A program made the position numbers and the translations under genes. A stretch of 64,000 nucleotides of DNA. It comes from Rhizobium tumorigenes (lineage in GTDB: Bacteria; Pseudomonadota; Alphaproteobacteria; Rhizobiales; Rhizobiaceae). The stretch covers positions 3,600,409 through 3,664,408 of the forward strand of contig NZ_CP117255.1 of the NCBI RefSeq assembly GCF_003240565.2, in the 5' to 3' direction. The notes beneath the pieces are model-generated. The model was given only the letters and a program-made list of their open reading frames with translations, made no database searches and was not told where the DNA came from. Shown here piece after piece: positions 35,505 through 45,504 of the stretch (the stretch's first letter is position 1; each line of letters opens with the position of its first letter).

Positions 35505-36311
35505 CTATTTCCCCTTGGTCTTCTGGTTGGCTTCAATGCTCTTCTTCAGCGCATCCATGATATTGATGACATTGCCCGATGTGGCGGGAGCTTCTTTGCG
35601 AGCAGCTGCCGGCTTCTTGCTGCGCCCCTTCTTTTTGGCCATGATCAAAGCTGCGAGCTTGTCCTGAACAGGATCCAGCGTCAGCTCGGCAGACCAATCC
35701 ACCTTGCGTTTTTCTATCAACGTCTTCATCAGGGCCAGCGCTTCTGCTTCCGGCTTTTCTGCCACCGCAAAGGATTTTTCCGGCTCACGTACCTCGTCGC
35801 CGTAGCGCAACGTCCAAAGGATGATGCCGTTGCCGCTAGGCTCCAGCAACACCGCGCGTTCGCGCCTGTTCAACACCAGTCGCGCGATCCCGACCACGCC
35901 GCTTGCCTTCATGGCCTCCCGAATGACGCAGAAGGCTTCCATGCCCACCTTGTCCTCAGGCGCCAGGAAATGTGGAGCGTCGTAATAGATCCAGTCGATG
36001 GAATTCTTCGGCACGAACGTGTCGATACTGATCGCGCGATTGCTTTCCAGGGCGACCGCCTCGATCTCCTCGTCCTCGAGGAAGACGTAATCGTCATCGC
36101 CGCGCTCGTATCCCTTGACCTGCTGATCGTCGGTGACGGGCTTTCCGGTCCCGGAATCGATATAGTGACTTTCCAGCCGGTTTCCGCTTTTCCGATTGAT
36201 CACATTGAAGCGAATCTTGGCGTTGTCCGTTGTCGCCGGCGTCAGCGATACCTGGCAGGTCACCAGCGAGAGCTTCAAGTACCCCTTCCAGTATCTAGGC
36301 TGCTTTGCCAA
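35505..36311 (-). CDS. ku: Ku protein, non-homologous end joining (second copy)
   Basis: 268 residues, a divergent paralogue of the convergent Ku. Shared blocks are YWKGYLKLSLVTCQVSLTPA, NRKSGNRLESHYIDSGTGKPV, DDDYVFLEDEEIEAV, and the end GNVINIMDALKKSIE preceded by a basic stretch KKKGRSKKPAAARKEAP. The start codon is TTG at 36311, with GAGGAG 8 bases upstream, which is a strong ribosome site. It begins 23 bases after a glutathione-transferase-like gene on the same strand and is probably read from that gene's promoter, so this copy may be regulated differently from its neighbour, whose operon has its own stress promoter. Sequence differences suggest the two could form a heterodimer. Confidence 0.93.
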   Translation of the reverse strand: MAKQPRYWKGYLKLSLVTCQVSLTPATTDNAKIRFNVINRKSGNRLESHYIDSGTGKPVTDDQQVKGYERGDDDYVFLEDEEIEAVALESNRAISIDTFVPKNSIDWIYYDAPHFLAPEDKVGMEAFCVIREAMKASGVVGIARLVLNRRERAVLLEPSGNGIILWTLRYGDEVREPEKSFAVAEKPEAEALALMKTLIEKRKVDWSAELTLDPVQDKLAALIMAKKKGRSKKPAAARKEAPATSGNVINIMDALKKSIEANQKTKGK

Positions 36312-36334
36312 AGTCTGTCTCCTCGTCTTTGCGA

Positions 36335-37066
36335 CTACGTGACGTCCTGATCCAATTCAGGATAGTGCCTGAATATGCCATCTTCGTTGAATGGGAGGCG
36401 CCTCTCGGATTGCAGGTAACGCGCAATGTTCGGTCTCTTTGCGACGGCGTCGCGAAGCGCGATCAGTGAAGGATATCGAGGTGCATAGTCTTTCATGGCG
36501 CGCGGAAACGCATAAGTCAGTCCTTCAACGACCTGAAACAGCGATAGGTCCACATAGCTCAGCGATGGCCCGACACTGTATGAGGGGCCGGATGTGTTCG
36601 CATTCAGGATACGCTCGAAATAGTCGAGGTACTTCGGAATGCGTTCCTGGATGAAGGCTTCAGCGCGCAGCTTTGCCGCCTCCTTCTGATCCTCGTAATA
36701 TTTCGATGTGGAAAGAGGATGGTGTGTATCGTGTACCTCTGACACAAGGTCCGTAATCGTCGACTGCAGGCCGTTGGCGACAAAACGTTGCGTATCGCCC
36801 ACAGGCGCCAGCCCGAGCTTCGGCCCAAGATAGAGCAAGATATTGGCAACATGCGATATGAAGAGCTCTCCATCCTTCAGAAAGGGCGGTGAGAATGGGA
36901 TAAGGGGACGCTTTTCGCGCTTCATAATTTCCAGCATGACACTTGTTCCCCCGCCGGAACTTTCGCGAGCAACATCGATGTATTCAGCGCCGGCTTCTTC
37001 CAGCGCAAGGCGCACGAACTCGCCACGGCCCTGTAGTCCGTCCCAGTAATATAATTCGTAGGTCAT
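36335..37066 (-). CDS. Glutathione S-transferase family protein
   Basis: 243-residue GST-fold protein. The N-terminal thioredoxin-like domain begins MTYELYYWDGLQGRGEFVRLALEEAGAEY and includes PFSPPFLKDGELFISHVANILLYL (the cis-Pro and Ser glutathione-contact region); the helical domain contains GPSLSYVDLSLFQVVEGL with the conserved Asp near the N-capping box. A catalytic Tyr or Ser may be Tyr 6/7. It resembles the pi/sigma-like bacterial GSTs. Start ATG 37066 fits the fold. It is followed after 23 bases by a Ku gene, so they likely share a transcript; the functional link, if any, may be oxidative stress. Confidence 0.85.
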   Translation of the reverse strand: MTYELYYWDGLQGRGEFVRLALEEAGAEYIDVARESSGGGTSVMLEIMKREKRPLIPFSPPFLKDGELFISHVANILLYLGPKLGLAPVGDTQRFVANGLQSTITDLVSEVHDTHHPLSTSKYYEDQKEAAKLRAEAFIQERIPKYLDYFERILNANTSGPSYSVGPSLSYVDLSLFQVVEGLTYAFPRAMKDYAPRYPSLIALRDAVAKRPNIARYLQSERRLPFNEDGIFRHYPELDQDVT

Positions 37067-37174
37067 CGGTTTGATTTCACCATTGCGTAGTCGAGTTTGC
37101 TGCCGCAAGCCATCGAACCCCGCTGACAGACTGCCGCTGAGCGGATGACCGTATGATTTTTGGAGAGGTCGGTG

Positions 37175-37441
37175 CTACGCCTTCGCGGAAGCATCCTTCT
37201 TGGTCGACCGCTTGGGCGAAAGGGCCGCCACCGGTGTTTCCGCAGCAACTTTGGGCGCCTTTGGAGCGTTAGTCTTTGCTTTCGGCTTCACAGCAAGGCC
37301 ATGTGGCGCCGTTGTCTCCATGACGGCCCGCTCCTTGGTCGCCTGTTCCCAGTGGAGGGAATCTCGCCCTGTTGGATAGCCTTCCTCCTCCCAGAGTGCG
37401 TATGCGCGTTTCATGATCCATTCGTCTCGGGATTCCGTCAT
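37175..37441 (-). CDS. DUF2934 protein (first copy)
   Basis: 88 residues from ATG 37441, which has GGAG 7 bases upstream. The N-terminal half is the DUF2934 motif: DEWIMKRAYALWEEEGYPTGRDSLHWEQA. The rest is a Lys/Ala/Pro-rich tail (KPKAKTNAPKAPKVAAET and a basic end), suggesting nucleic-acid or envelope contact. The function is unknown. A GGAAC-N17-GTT element lies directly upstream (37472-37496), and the other DUF2934 gene in the window (57348-57614) has the same element, supporting a role in the general stress response. Confidence 0.82.
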   Translation of the reverse strand: MTESRDEWIMKRAYALWEEEGYPTGRDSLHWEQATKERAVMETTAPHGLAVKPKAKTNAPKAPKVAAETPVAALSPKRSTKKDASAKA

Positions 37442-37471
37442 CGCTCGTCTCCATAGCAGCTTGGGAAGTCT

Positions 37472-37496
37472 AACTTCTCGGGAAATGCAAAGTTCC
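37472..37496 (-). promoter_or_regulatory. Candidate EcfG/RpoE2 promoter of DUF2934 gene
   Basis: On the minus strand GGAAC (37496-37492), 17 bases, then GTT (37474-37472). Transcription would begin about 25 bases upstream of the ATG at 37441. Spacing is identical to the element before the second DUF2934 gene. Confidence 0.65.
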
Positions 37497-37730
37497 AGCT
37501 CCGCTGTCACATCGGTTTTTTATCGGATTACAGCGCCGGGACGCCGCCGCCGAAACTGGGGCAAAAGTGGGACCAGGAGACATCCGCTCGTCGCGGACAT
37601 CAGATCGCATCGGCATTGCCGCAAAATCAATATGAGCCGGCAATGTTGCTTCTTCAATTCAAAAACGTGATCCCTCGTTTTTTGCAGTGCAAAACCACCT
37701 CTCTCCGCACCGCTCCTCCCAAGCCTCCGA

Positions 37731-37758
37731 TTGCGCACAATCCCGGCACCGTTATAGT
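37731..37758 (+). promoter_or_regulatory. Possible sigma-70 promoter of cls-like gene
   Basis: TTGCGC (37731-37736), 16-base spacer, TATAGT (37753-37758). The expected start point, about 7 bases downstream, coincides with the ATG at 37765, and no ribosome binding site is visible, so the mRNA could be leaderless. Confidence 0.4.
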
Positions 37759-37764
37759 CGCCCG

Positions 37765-39228
37765 ATGTTCAGTCTTATCATTACCTATTGGCCCCATATC
37801 CTCCTTGTGCTGTCGGTTGCCATGGGTGCAACTGCGGCTATTCATGCCGCTATGACGAAGGAAGATGTGCGTGCCGCCATCGGATGGGTCGCTCTCATCG
37901 TCCTGTCTCCCATCGTCGGTGCGCTTCTATACGCGGTCGCGGGCATCAACCGCATCCGGCGGGCGGCGCTGACGTCCCAGCGAGACATGCTTTTCAGGCA
38001 GGAAACGCGCAGTGAACTGGCAATCTTCGAAGCCGATAGCGACGCGCTGCGGATTGCCTATGGGCAGCGTTTTGGCGCGATGAAGGTGCTGGGAGATCGC
38101 GTCACCCGCCATCCCATGACCAGTGGCAATTCCATCAAGATGCTGGAGGGCGGCGATGTCGCCTACCCGGCGATGCTGGAGGAAATCAATGCCGCGGAGC
38201 GTAGCATCGTCCTCGAAACCTACATTTTCGATCGCGATCCCATCGGGCTGAGGATTGCCGATGCGCTGATTGCTGCTGTCCGGCGCGGGATCACGGTCCG
38301 CGTGCTGATCGACGCCGTCGGTGCCCGCTATTCGGTGCCGAGCATCATGGGCCACCTGAAGGAGGGTGGGGTTACCGTCGACGTCTTCAACGGCAATGTC
38401 ATCATTGGCCTCCGGCTGCCCTATGCAAACCTTAGAACCCACCGCAAGATCCTGATCGTCGACGGGCGCGTAGCGTTGACCGGCGGTATGAACATCCGGA
38501 AGGGCTTCACGACAGAATTTGCCGGCGAACAGGCCGCCCACGATGCGCATTTCCGCGTCACCGGTCCGGCCGTCGCAGACCTGTTCCACACCGCTTCCGA
38601 AGACTGGCGTTTTGCCACAGGGGAAATCCTGCAGGGCGATGAATGGCGAATGGCAGAGCAGCAGAGGGATCCGGATGCACCGATCCTGATGCGCATCGTT
38701 TCATCGGGTCCAGACCGTAGCCTCGAGACAAACCACAAGATGCTGATTGGAGCCTTTTCGGTCGCCCGCAGCTCGATCCTGATCATGTCACCCTACTTTC
38801 TGCCGGATCGCGAATTGATCAGCGCCCTGATCACGGCGGCGAGACGCGGCGTCACTGTCGATATCGTCGTTCCTGCGGCCAATAATCTGGTGCTTGTCGA
38901 CCGTGCAATGACCGCGCAGTTCGATCAGATGCTGAAGAACTACTGCCGTATCTGGCGCGCGAAAGGCGCTTTCAATCATTCGAAGCTGCTGTCGATCGAC
39001 GATGTCTGGGCCTATGTCGGTTCGTCCAATCTGGATCCTCGCTCGATGCGGCTGAACTTCGAGGTCGATATGGAGGTCATCGACCGGGGTTTTGCGAAGA
39101 AGATCGGCGATCACATCCGCGAAGTCCTGTCGACTGCGGAGCAGGTCGAGCAGCATGCATTGCGCAAGAGACCGTTCCTGGTGCGGCTGCTGGAAAAGGT
39201 TCTGTGGCTCGGATCACCTTTTCTTTAG
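37765..39228 (+). CDS. Cardiolipin synthase-like phospholipase D family protein
   Basis: Predicted inner-membrane cardiolipin synthase that transfers a phosphatidyl group between two phosphatidylglycerols. 487 residues: two N-terminal helices (about 3-25 and 36-58, PLD nuclease N-terminal type) and two PLD catalytic motifs, HRKILIVDGRVALTGGMN and NHSKLLSIDDVWAYVGSSNLD, each with HxKxxxxD. The second is preceded by PYFLPDRELISALI, typical of Cls. Start ATG 37765 begins the first helix; the longer frame from 37687 is not membrane-like. An endonuclease/phosphatase-fold gene follows after 93 bases and may be co-transcribed. Rhizobia often have more than one Cls, so its share of cardiolipin synthesis is unknown. 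Confidence 0.88.
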   Translation: MFSLIITYWPHILLVLSVAMGATAAIHAAMTKEDVRAAIGWVALIVLSPIVGALLYAVAGINRIRRAALTSQRDMLFRQETRSELAIFEADSDALRIAYGQRFGAMKVLGDRVTRHPMTSGNSIKMLEGGDVAYPAMLEEINAAERSIVLETYIFDRDPIGLRIADALIAAVRRGITVRVLIDAVGARYSVPSIMGHLKEGGVTVDVFNGNVIIGLRLPYANLRTHRKILIVDGRVALTGGMNIRKGFTTEFAGEQAAHDAHFRVTGPAVADLFHTASEDWRFATGEILQGDEWRMAEQQRDPDAPILMRIVSSGPDRSLETNHKMLIGAFSVARSSILIMSPYFLPDRELISALITAARRGVTVDIVVPAANNLVLVDRAMTAQFDQMLKNYCRIWRAKGAFNHSKLLSIDDVWAYVGSSNLDPRSMRLNFEVDMEVIDRGFAKKIGDHIREVLSTAEQVEQHALRKRPFLVRLLEKVLWLGSPFL

Positions 39229-39321
39229 CGCTAAACGGGCATTGGGGACTGGCAGTCGCGTCGGCCGGCCCTATAGTCGGCAGAAGCGACATCGCGGTTG
39301 CCTGCAAGCTGGTCGAGTGAA

Positions 39322-40149
39322 ATGCATACCAAGAACCACCAAAGCCTGCGTCGAAGCATTTTGCATTCCATCCGGAACCGGAAGATCCATCGCGCGCACG
39401 CCCATGCGACCGACCATGAACGCATGCCAGGCACTGTGATTGCCTCCTACAATGTTCATAAATGCGTCGGATCGGATCGACGCTTCGATCCTGATCGTAT
39501 TCTGCGGGTCATCCAGGAAATCGATGCCGACATCATGGCTTTGCAGGAGGCCGACAGCCGGTTCGGCGAACGCACCGGCCTGCTCGATCTTTCCAGGCTC
39601 GAGCGTGAGACAGGGTTGGTCGCCGTGCCGGTCGAAGGGGTCGCGAAGGCCCATGGTTGGCATGGCAATGTCGTGCTGTTCAAGCAGGGAAAGGTCCGCG
39701 ACGTCCATCAGATCAAGCTGCCAGGCCTCGAGCCCCGGGGTGCGCTGGTAGCGGAGATCGAGCTGTCGAACGGCAGTGCCCTGCGCATCATAGCCGCCCA
39801 TTTCGGCCTATTGCGTCGCTCGCGCGCGCAGCAGGCGCGTGTCCTCGTCGATATCATGACCAGGGACGATGAAACGCCGACCATTCTGCTCGGCGATCTC
39901 AACGAATGGCGCCTGGGCAACCGCTCATCGCTACACACGTTTCACGCGGCGTTCGGTCCTCAGCCGGCTGCGGTACCGAGCTTCCCCGCCAATATGCCGA
40001 TCCTTGCGCTTGATCGCATGATCGCTAACAAGAGCGGCCTTATCTCGGCAATAGAGGTCCATAACACCCCTTTGGCGCGCATGGCCTCCGACCATCTGCC
40101 CATCAAGACGACGTTGGTGGCAGAGCCGATAGCCGCAGCAAGCGTCTGA
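39322..40149 (+). CDS. Endonuclease/exonuclease/phosphatase family protein
   Basis: EEP-fold metallohydrolase of 275 residues. Motifs: VIASYNVHKCVGSD (Asn), DIMALQEADSRFG (metal Glu), TILLGDLNEW (Asp/Asn pair), and MASDHLPIKT (terminal catalytic Asp-His). The N-terminal 34 residues are Arg/His-rich and unconserved-looking; an internal ATG at 39424 (MPGTVIASYNVHK) would start exactly at the domain, so the true start is uncertain. The substrate may be nucleic acid or a phospholipid head group; being next to a phospholipase-D-type cardiolipin synthase favours membrane lipid metabolism, as seen for similar gene pairs, but this is inference. Confidence 0.8.
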   Translation: MHTKNHQSLRRSILHSIRNRKIHRAHAHATDHERMPGTVIASYNVHKCVGSDRRFDPDRILRVIQEIDADIMALQEADSRFGERTGLLDLSRLERETGLVAVPVEGVAKAHGWHGNVVLFKQGKVRDVHQIKLPGLEPRGALVAEIELSNGSALRIIAAHFGLLRRSRAQQARVLVDIMTRDDETPTILLGDLNEWRLGNRSSLHTFHAAFGPQPAAVPSFPANMPILALDRMIANKSGLISAIEVHNTPLARMASDHLPIKTTLVAEPIAAASV

Positions 40150-40158
40150 TCGCCGGCG

Positions 40159-41205
40159 TCAAACCTTATCGCGAAACAGTTTCCACCGTGTTGGCCTGAA
40201 GGCAATCCTGCTCCGGTCGAGCTCGCCGACTTTTTCCGGCGGCAGCTCGATCTCGACCCGAGGATGATCGGCGCCGATATCGATTTCGATATGACGCGTG
40301 CCGGCAACGCGCCGGCTTGCGGTCAGCAGCCCCGCTATGCAGCCGCCGCATCCATCGCGCAGTTCGACGTCGTGAGGCCGAAAGTAGAGATTGGCCGGAC
40401 CGTCGGGCTCGCCTGCGGCCGTCAGTCCGAGCGGGCGATCCTCGAACCAGATCTCGCCATCGGTCACCTGCACCTTCAGGCAGTTCGACTGGCCGATGAA
40501 CCCAAAGACGAAAGGCGAATTCGGGGTGTCGTAGATATCGTCGGGCGTGCCGATCTGCTCGATGGCGCCCTGGCTCATGACGACGACCCGGTCCGCAAGC
40601 TCGAGTGCCTCGTCCTGGTCGTGGGTCACGAAGACGGTCGTGTGGCCCGTCCGGTCGTGAATTTCCCGGAGCCATTTGCGCAGATCCTTGCGCACCTGCG
40701 CATCGAGAGCCCCGAAGGGCTCGTCGAGCAGAAGCACGTTGGGCTCGACGGCCATGGCGCGGGCGAGCGCCACGCGCTGCCGCTGGCCGCCGGACAGCTG
40801 TGCTGGATAGCGTTTTTCGAGGCCGGAAAGCTGAACCAGATCGAGCAGTTCGAGCGCCCGCCGACGGATCTCCGATCGCGCCGGGCGGCGCGCCGAGGGA
40901 CGCACCTTGAGTCCGAATGAAATATTGTCGAGCACCGTCATGTGGCGGAACAGCGCATAGTGCTGGAAGACGAAGCCGATATTGCGCTGCTGCACGGTCT
41001 TCATCGAGGCGTCTTCGTTGCCGAAATAGATCTCGCCTTCCGTCGGCGTCTCCAACCCGGCGATCAGCCGCAGCAAGGTCGTCTTGCCGGAGCCGGAGGG
41101 CCCGAGCAGCGCAATCAGCTCGCCGGAGCGGATGTCCAGCGTGACGTCGTGCAGGGCCGGAAAGCGGCCGAAATCCTTGCGGATGTTTAGAACGCGAACT
41201 TCCAT
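40159..41205 (-). CDS. cysA: Sulfate/thiosulfate importer ATPase CysA
   Basis: Cytoplasmic ATPase energising sulfate uptake. 348 residues: Walker A GPSGSGKTT, Q-loop VFQHYALFRHMTV, signature LSGGQRQRVALARAM, Walker B VLLLDEPFGALD and H-loop THD are all intact. The FRHMTV after the Q-loop and the C-terminal TOBE-like domain (about 240-348, with FRPHDVEL and FRPTRWKLF) are typical of CysA. It is the last gene of sbp-cysT-cysW-cysA on the minus strand, 9 bases after cysW. Confidence 0.95.
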   Translation of the reverse strand: MEVRVLNIRKDFGRFPALHDVTLDIRSGELIALLGPSGSGKTTLLRLIAGLETPTEGEIYFGNEDASMKTVQQRNIGFVFQHYALFRHMTVLDNISFGLKVRPSARRPARSEIRRRALELLDLVQLSGLEKRYPAQLSGGQRQRVALARAMAVEPNVLLLDEPFGALDAQVRKDLRKWLREIHDRTGHTTVFVTHDQDEALELADRVVVMSQGAIEQIGTPDDIYDTPNSPFVFGFIGQSNCLKVQVTDGEIWFEDRPLGLTAAGEPDGPANLYFRPHDVELRDGCGGCIAGLLTASRRVAGTRHIEIDIGADHPRVEIELPPEKVGELDRSRIAFRPTRWKLFRDKV

Positions 41206-41214
41206 CAGTCTTCC

Positions 41215-42087
41215 TTAGTGACGCCGGCTCGCAGCGATTTCCTCGCTGAAGCGCATTTCCAGCAACGTCTTGAGAATAAGCGTCACCAGGGCGAGCAGCG
41301 CAAGCAGCGTTGCCACGGCGAAAGCGCCGGAGAAATTGTAGTCGTTATAGAGGATCTCGATCTGCAGCGGCATTGTGTTGGTCTCGCCGCGGATATGACC
41401 TGACACCACCGAGACTGCGCCGAATTCGCCCATGGCGCGGGCGTTGCAGAGCAGCACGCCGTAGAGCAGTCCCCATTTGATATTGGGCAGCGTCACGTAC
41501 CAGAAGGTCTGGAAGCCGCTGGCACCGAGCGAAAGGGCGGCCTCTTCATCGGCCGTGCCCTGTTCCTGCATCAGCGGGATCAGTTCGCGGGCGACAAACG
41601 GAAAGGTCACGAACATCGTTGCCAGCACGAGCCCCGGCACCGCGAAAAGGATCTTGATATTGTTTGCCTCAAGCCATGGGCCGAGCAGGCTGTTGGAGCC
41701 GAAGAGCAATACGAAGACCAATCCGGCGATGACCGGGGATACCGAGAAGGGCAGGTCGATGAGCGTCGTCAGGAACGCCTTGCCCTTGAATTCGAACTTT
41801 GCGATCGCCCAGGCCGCACCCACGCCGAAAACCAGATTGAGCGGCACGCTGATGGCCGCGACAATAAGCGTCAGCTTGATGGCGGAAAATGTCTCCTCGT
41901 CCTGCAGCGCCTCGAAAAATGCACCAGCGCCCTTGCGAAACGCTTCGACGAAAACGGCGGCCATCGGTAGCAGCAGGATCAGCGCCAAGAAAACCAGCGA
42001 GATTGCGATGAGCGTCCAGCGCGCGAACCGGCTCTCGGTGACGGCGGAGGTCACCTGATGAGGAGGCACTATTGGATCATGCGCCAT
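41215..42087 (-). CDS. cysW: Sulfate importer permease CysW
   Basis: Inner-membrane permease of 290 residues with six predictable helices. CysW-type sequence: AVFVEAFRKGAGAFFEALQDEETFSAIKLT, DLPFSVSPVIAGLVFVLLFG, and the EAA loop around LIPLMQEQGTADEEAALSLGASGFQTFWYVTLPNIKWGLLYG. It overlaps cysT by 11 bases and precedes cysA by 9, so the operon is translationally linked. It pairs with CysT to make the pore. Confidence 0.94.
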   Translation of the reverse strand: MAHDPIVPPHQVTSAVTESRFARWTLIAISLVFLALILLLPMAAVFVEAFRKGAGAFFEALQDEETFSAIKLTLIVAAISVPLNLVFGVGAAWAIAKFEFKGKAFLTTLIDLPFSVSPVIAGLVFVLLFGSNSLLGPWLEANNIKILFAVPGLVLATMFVTFPFVARELIPLMQEQGTADEEAALSLGASGFQTFWYVTLPNIKWGLLYGVLLCNARAMGEFGAVSVVSGHIRGETNTMPLQIEILYNDYNFSGAFAVATLLALLALVTLILKTLLEMRFSEEIAASRRH

Positions 42088-42934
42088 AGCCGTACCTCCG
42101 CCTGCTCCAGGTCTGGATGAGGTTGATCACCAGCAGCATCACGAAGGAAATGATCAGCATGATCGCGGCGATACCCGTCGCTGCGGCATAATTATATTCC
42201 TCGAGCCGGATGACGATCAGCAACGGTGCAATTTCCGACACGTAGGGCAGGTTGCCGGCGATGAAGATCACAGATCCATACTCCCCGACCGCGCGTGCAA
42301 AGGAAAGCGCGAAGCCGGTGAGCACGGCAGGAGCCAGCCCCGGCAGCAGCACCCGCGTGATGGTCTGGAAGCGGTTAGCGCCGAGCGTTGCTGCAGCCTC
42401 TTCGACCTCGCGGTCGATTTCTTCCATGATCGGCTGTACCGTGCGCACCACGAAGGGCAGGCCGACGAAAATCAGCGCGATCACCACGCCAACAGGCGTG
42501 AAGGCGACCTTGATGCCGAGCGGCGAGAGAAACTGGCCGATCCAGCCATTCGGCGAATAGAGTGTGGTCAGCGCGATACCGGCGACGGCCGTCGGCAGCG
42601 CGAAGGGCAGGTCAACGACGGCATCGATGATCCGCTTTCCGGGGAAATTGTAGCGGACCAGCACCCAGGCCAGAATGACGCCGAAAATTGCATTGACGAC
42701 AGCAGCGACCAGGGCGCCGCCAAAGCTCATTCGCAACGCCGCGAGAACCCGAGGGTCTGACGCTATCGACCAGAATGCTCCCCAGCCGAGCGAACTCGTC
42801 TTCAGCAGCAGGCCTGAAATCGGAATGAGAACGATGAGGATAAGCCATATCAAGGTAAAACCGAGCGCCATTCCGAATCCTGGAATGACGCTCGGTTGCC
42901 TGAATTGCCACCGCCTACGGGTTGGTGCCTGCAT
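42077..42934 (-). CDS. cysT: Sulfate importer permease CysT (CysU)
   Basis: 285-residue permease. Features: helix GFTLIWLILIVLIPISGLLL, DLPFALPTAVAGIALTTLYSPNGWIG, and EAA loop EEIDREVEEAAATLGANRFQTITRVLLPGLAPAVLTGFALSFARAVGEYGSV, which is highly typical of CysT. It starts 6 bases after the binding-protein gene and overlaps cysW by 11 bases. All helices are present; no anomaly. Confidence 0.95.
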   Translation of the reverse strand: MQAPTRRRWQFRQPSVIPGFGMALGFTLIWLILIVLIPISGLLLKTSSLGWGAFWSIASDPRVLAALRMSFGGALVAAVVNAIFGVILAWVLVRYNFPGKRIIDAVVDLPFALPTAVAGIALTTLYSPNGWIGQFLSPLGIKVAFTPVGVVIALIFVGLPFVVRTVQPIMEEIDREVEEAAATLGANRFQTITRVLLPGLAPAVLTGFALSFARAVGEYGSVIFIAGNLPYVSEIAPLLIVIRLEEYNYAAATGIAAIMLIISFVMLLVINLIQTWSRRRYGYGA

Positions 42935-42940
42935 CTAGTC

Positions 42941-43969
42941 CTACTGTCCCGGCTTGTAGATCTTGTCGAAGATGCCACCATCCGCGAAGAATTTAGGCTG
43001 CGCCACCTTCCATCCGCCAAAATCGTCGATCGAGGCGAGCTTGAGGTTAGGGAAGCGGGCAATGTCTTTCGGGTCGGCGGCCGCAGGCTTGATCGGACGG
43101 TAATAATGCCCAGCCGCAATCTTTTGTCCATCGTCCGAATAGAGATAGTTTAGATAAGCCTCGGCAAGCTTCCGCGTGCCCTTCTTGTCGACATTGCCAT
43201 CGACAACGGCAACCGGCGGATCGGCCCGGATCGATATCGAAGGTGTGACGATCTCGAACTTGTCCGGCCCGAGTTCCTCAAGCGACAGGTAGGCTTCGTT
43301 TTCCCAGGCCAGCAGGACGTCGCCAAGGCCGCGTTGCACGAATGTCGTCGTCGCGCCACGGGCGCCGCTGTCGAGAACCGGCACATGCTTCAGGAGCTTC
43401 GAGAGGTATTCCTCCGCCTTGGCATCATCGCCGCCATTGGCTTCTTTTGCCCAGGCATAGGCCGCAAGAATGTTCCAGCGCGCGCCACCCGAGGTCTTCG
43501 GATTTGGAGTGATTACCTGGACGCCGTCCTTGATGAGGTCGGGCCAGTCCTTGATAGCCTTGGGGTTGCCCTTGCGCACGAGGAAGACAATCGTCGAGGT
43601 GTAGGGCACGCTCTTGTTGGGAAACTTAGTGTTCCAGTCCGCCGGGATCTTGTTGGTCGCCTTGGAGATCGCATCGATATCGCCTTCGAGCGCCAGCGTT
43701 ACAACATCTGCGTTCAGCCCGTCGATCACGGAGCGAGCCTGGGCGCCGGAACCACCATGCGAAGCCTTGAGCTCGACGGTCTCTCCGGTATCCTTTTTCC
43801 ACTTGGCAGCGAAGGCAGCGTTGAAATCCTTGTAAAGTTCGCGTGTCGGGTCGTAGGACACGTTGAGCAGCGTCTGTTCGGCTGCAAACACGGATGCCAG
43901 TCCGGGGAGCGAAAAGCTGCCGATCAGCACTGCGGTGGCAAGAAGTCTGGATAGCCGTAGCGTCTGCAT
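42941..43969 (-). CDS. Periplasmic sulfate-binding protein
   Basis: Binding protein that delivers sulfate or thiosulfate to CysTWA. 342 residues from ATG 43969, with GGAGG 6 bases upstream; a GTG two codons earlier is less likely. A Sec signal peptide ends near SVFAAEQ. The mature protein has [48 protein letters not shown] (anion-binding loop) and [20 protein letters not shown], the standard Sbp/CysP pattern. Sequence alone does not decide between the Sbp and CysP forms. First gene of the operon. Confidence 0.94.
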   Translation of the reverse strand: MQTLRLSRLLATAVLIGSFSLPGLASVFAAEQTLLNVSYDPTRELYKDFNAAFAAKWKKDTGETVELKASHGGSGAQARSVIDGLNADVVTLALEGDIDAISKATNKIPADWNTKFPNKSVPYTSTIVFLVRKGNPKAIKDWPDLIKDGVQVITPNPKTSGGARWNILAAYAWAKEANGGDDAKAEEYLSKLLKHVPVLDSGARGATTTFVQRGLGDVLLAWENEAYLSLEELGPDKFEIVTPSISIRADPPVAVVDGNVDKKGTRKLAEAYLNYLYSDDGQKIAAGHYYRPIKPAAADPKDIARFPNLKLASIDDFGGWKVAQPKFFADGGIFDKIYKPGQ

Positions 43970-44165
43970 GAACACCTCCCTGATTGTGCATCAACTCTAC
44001 CAATCTGGTCGTATAATGTAACGGCGATTGTTCCCGCGACGCCCGCCAACGTGGAATTTCATCCCATAGACTCGCGAAAAATGAAATCACATTGCTGAGC
44101 GAAGCAGCGTGGCCCTGCAATTGCCGCAGAGGCCGGATCTCATCGCTCGTCAATCATGATTTAAG

Positions 44166-44194
44166 CTGACATTGCCGGTCCCTTTGCGTTAATT
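44166..44194 (+). promoter_or_regulatory. Possible sigma-70 promoter of nucleotide-sugar dehydrogenase
   Basis: CTGACA (44166-44171), 17-base spacer, TTAATT (44189-44194), leading to a start near 44201 and a short leader containing GAGGA before the GTG at 44221. Both hexamers deviate from consensus by two positions or fewer. Confidence 0.4.
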
Positions 44195-44220
44195 GCTCGA
44201 AATGCCTGAGGAATAAATTC

Positions 44221-45500
<1,280 letters not shown>

Positions 45501-45504
<4 letters not shown>

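Larger units (their letters stand above)
37442..37764. other. Divergent intergenic region between DUF2934 gene and cls-like gene
   Basis: 323 bases. The left part holds the stress-type promoter for the DUF2934 gene (37472-37496). The right end holds a possible sigma-70 promoter at 37731-37758 whose start point would fall on the cls-like ATG. Nothing else was recognised; a T-rich stretch at 37504-37512 lies between them. Confidence 0.5.
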
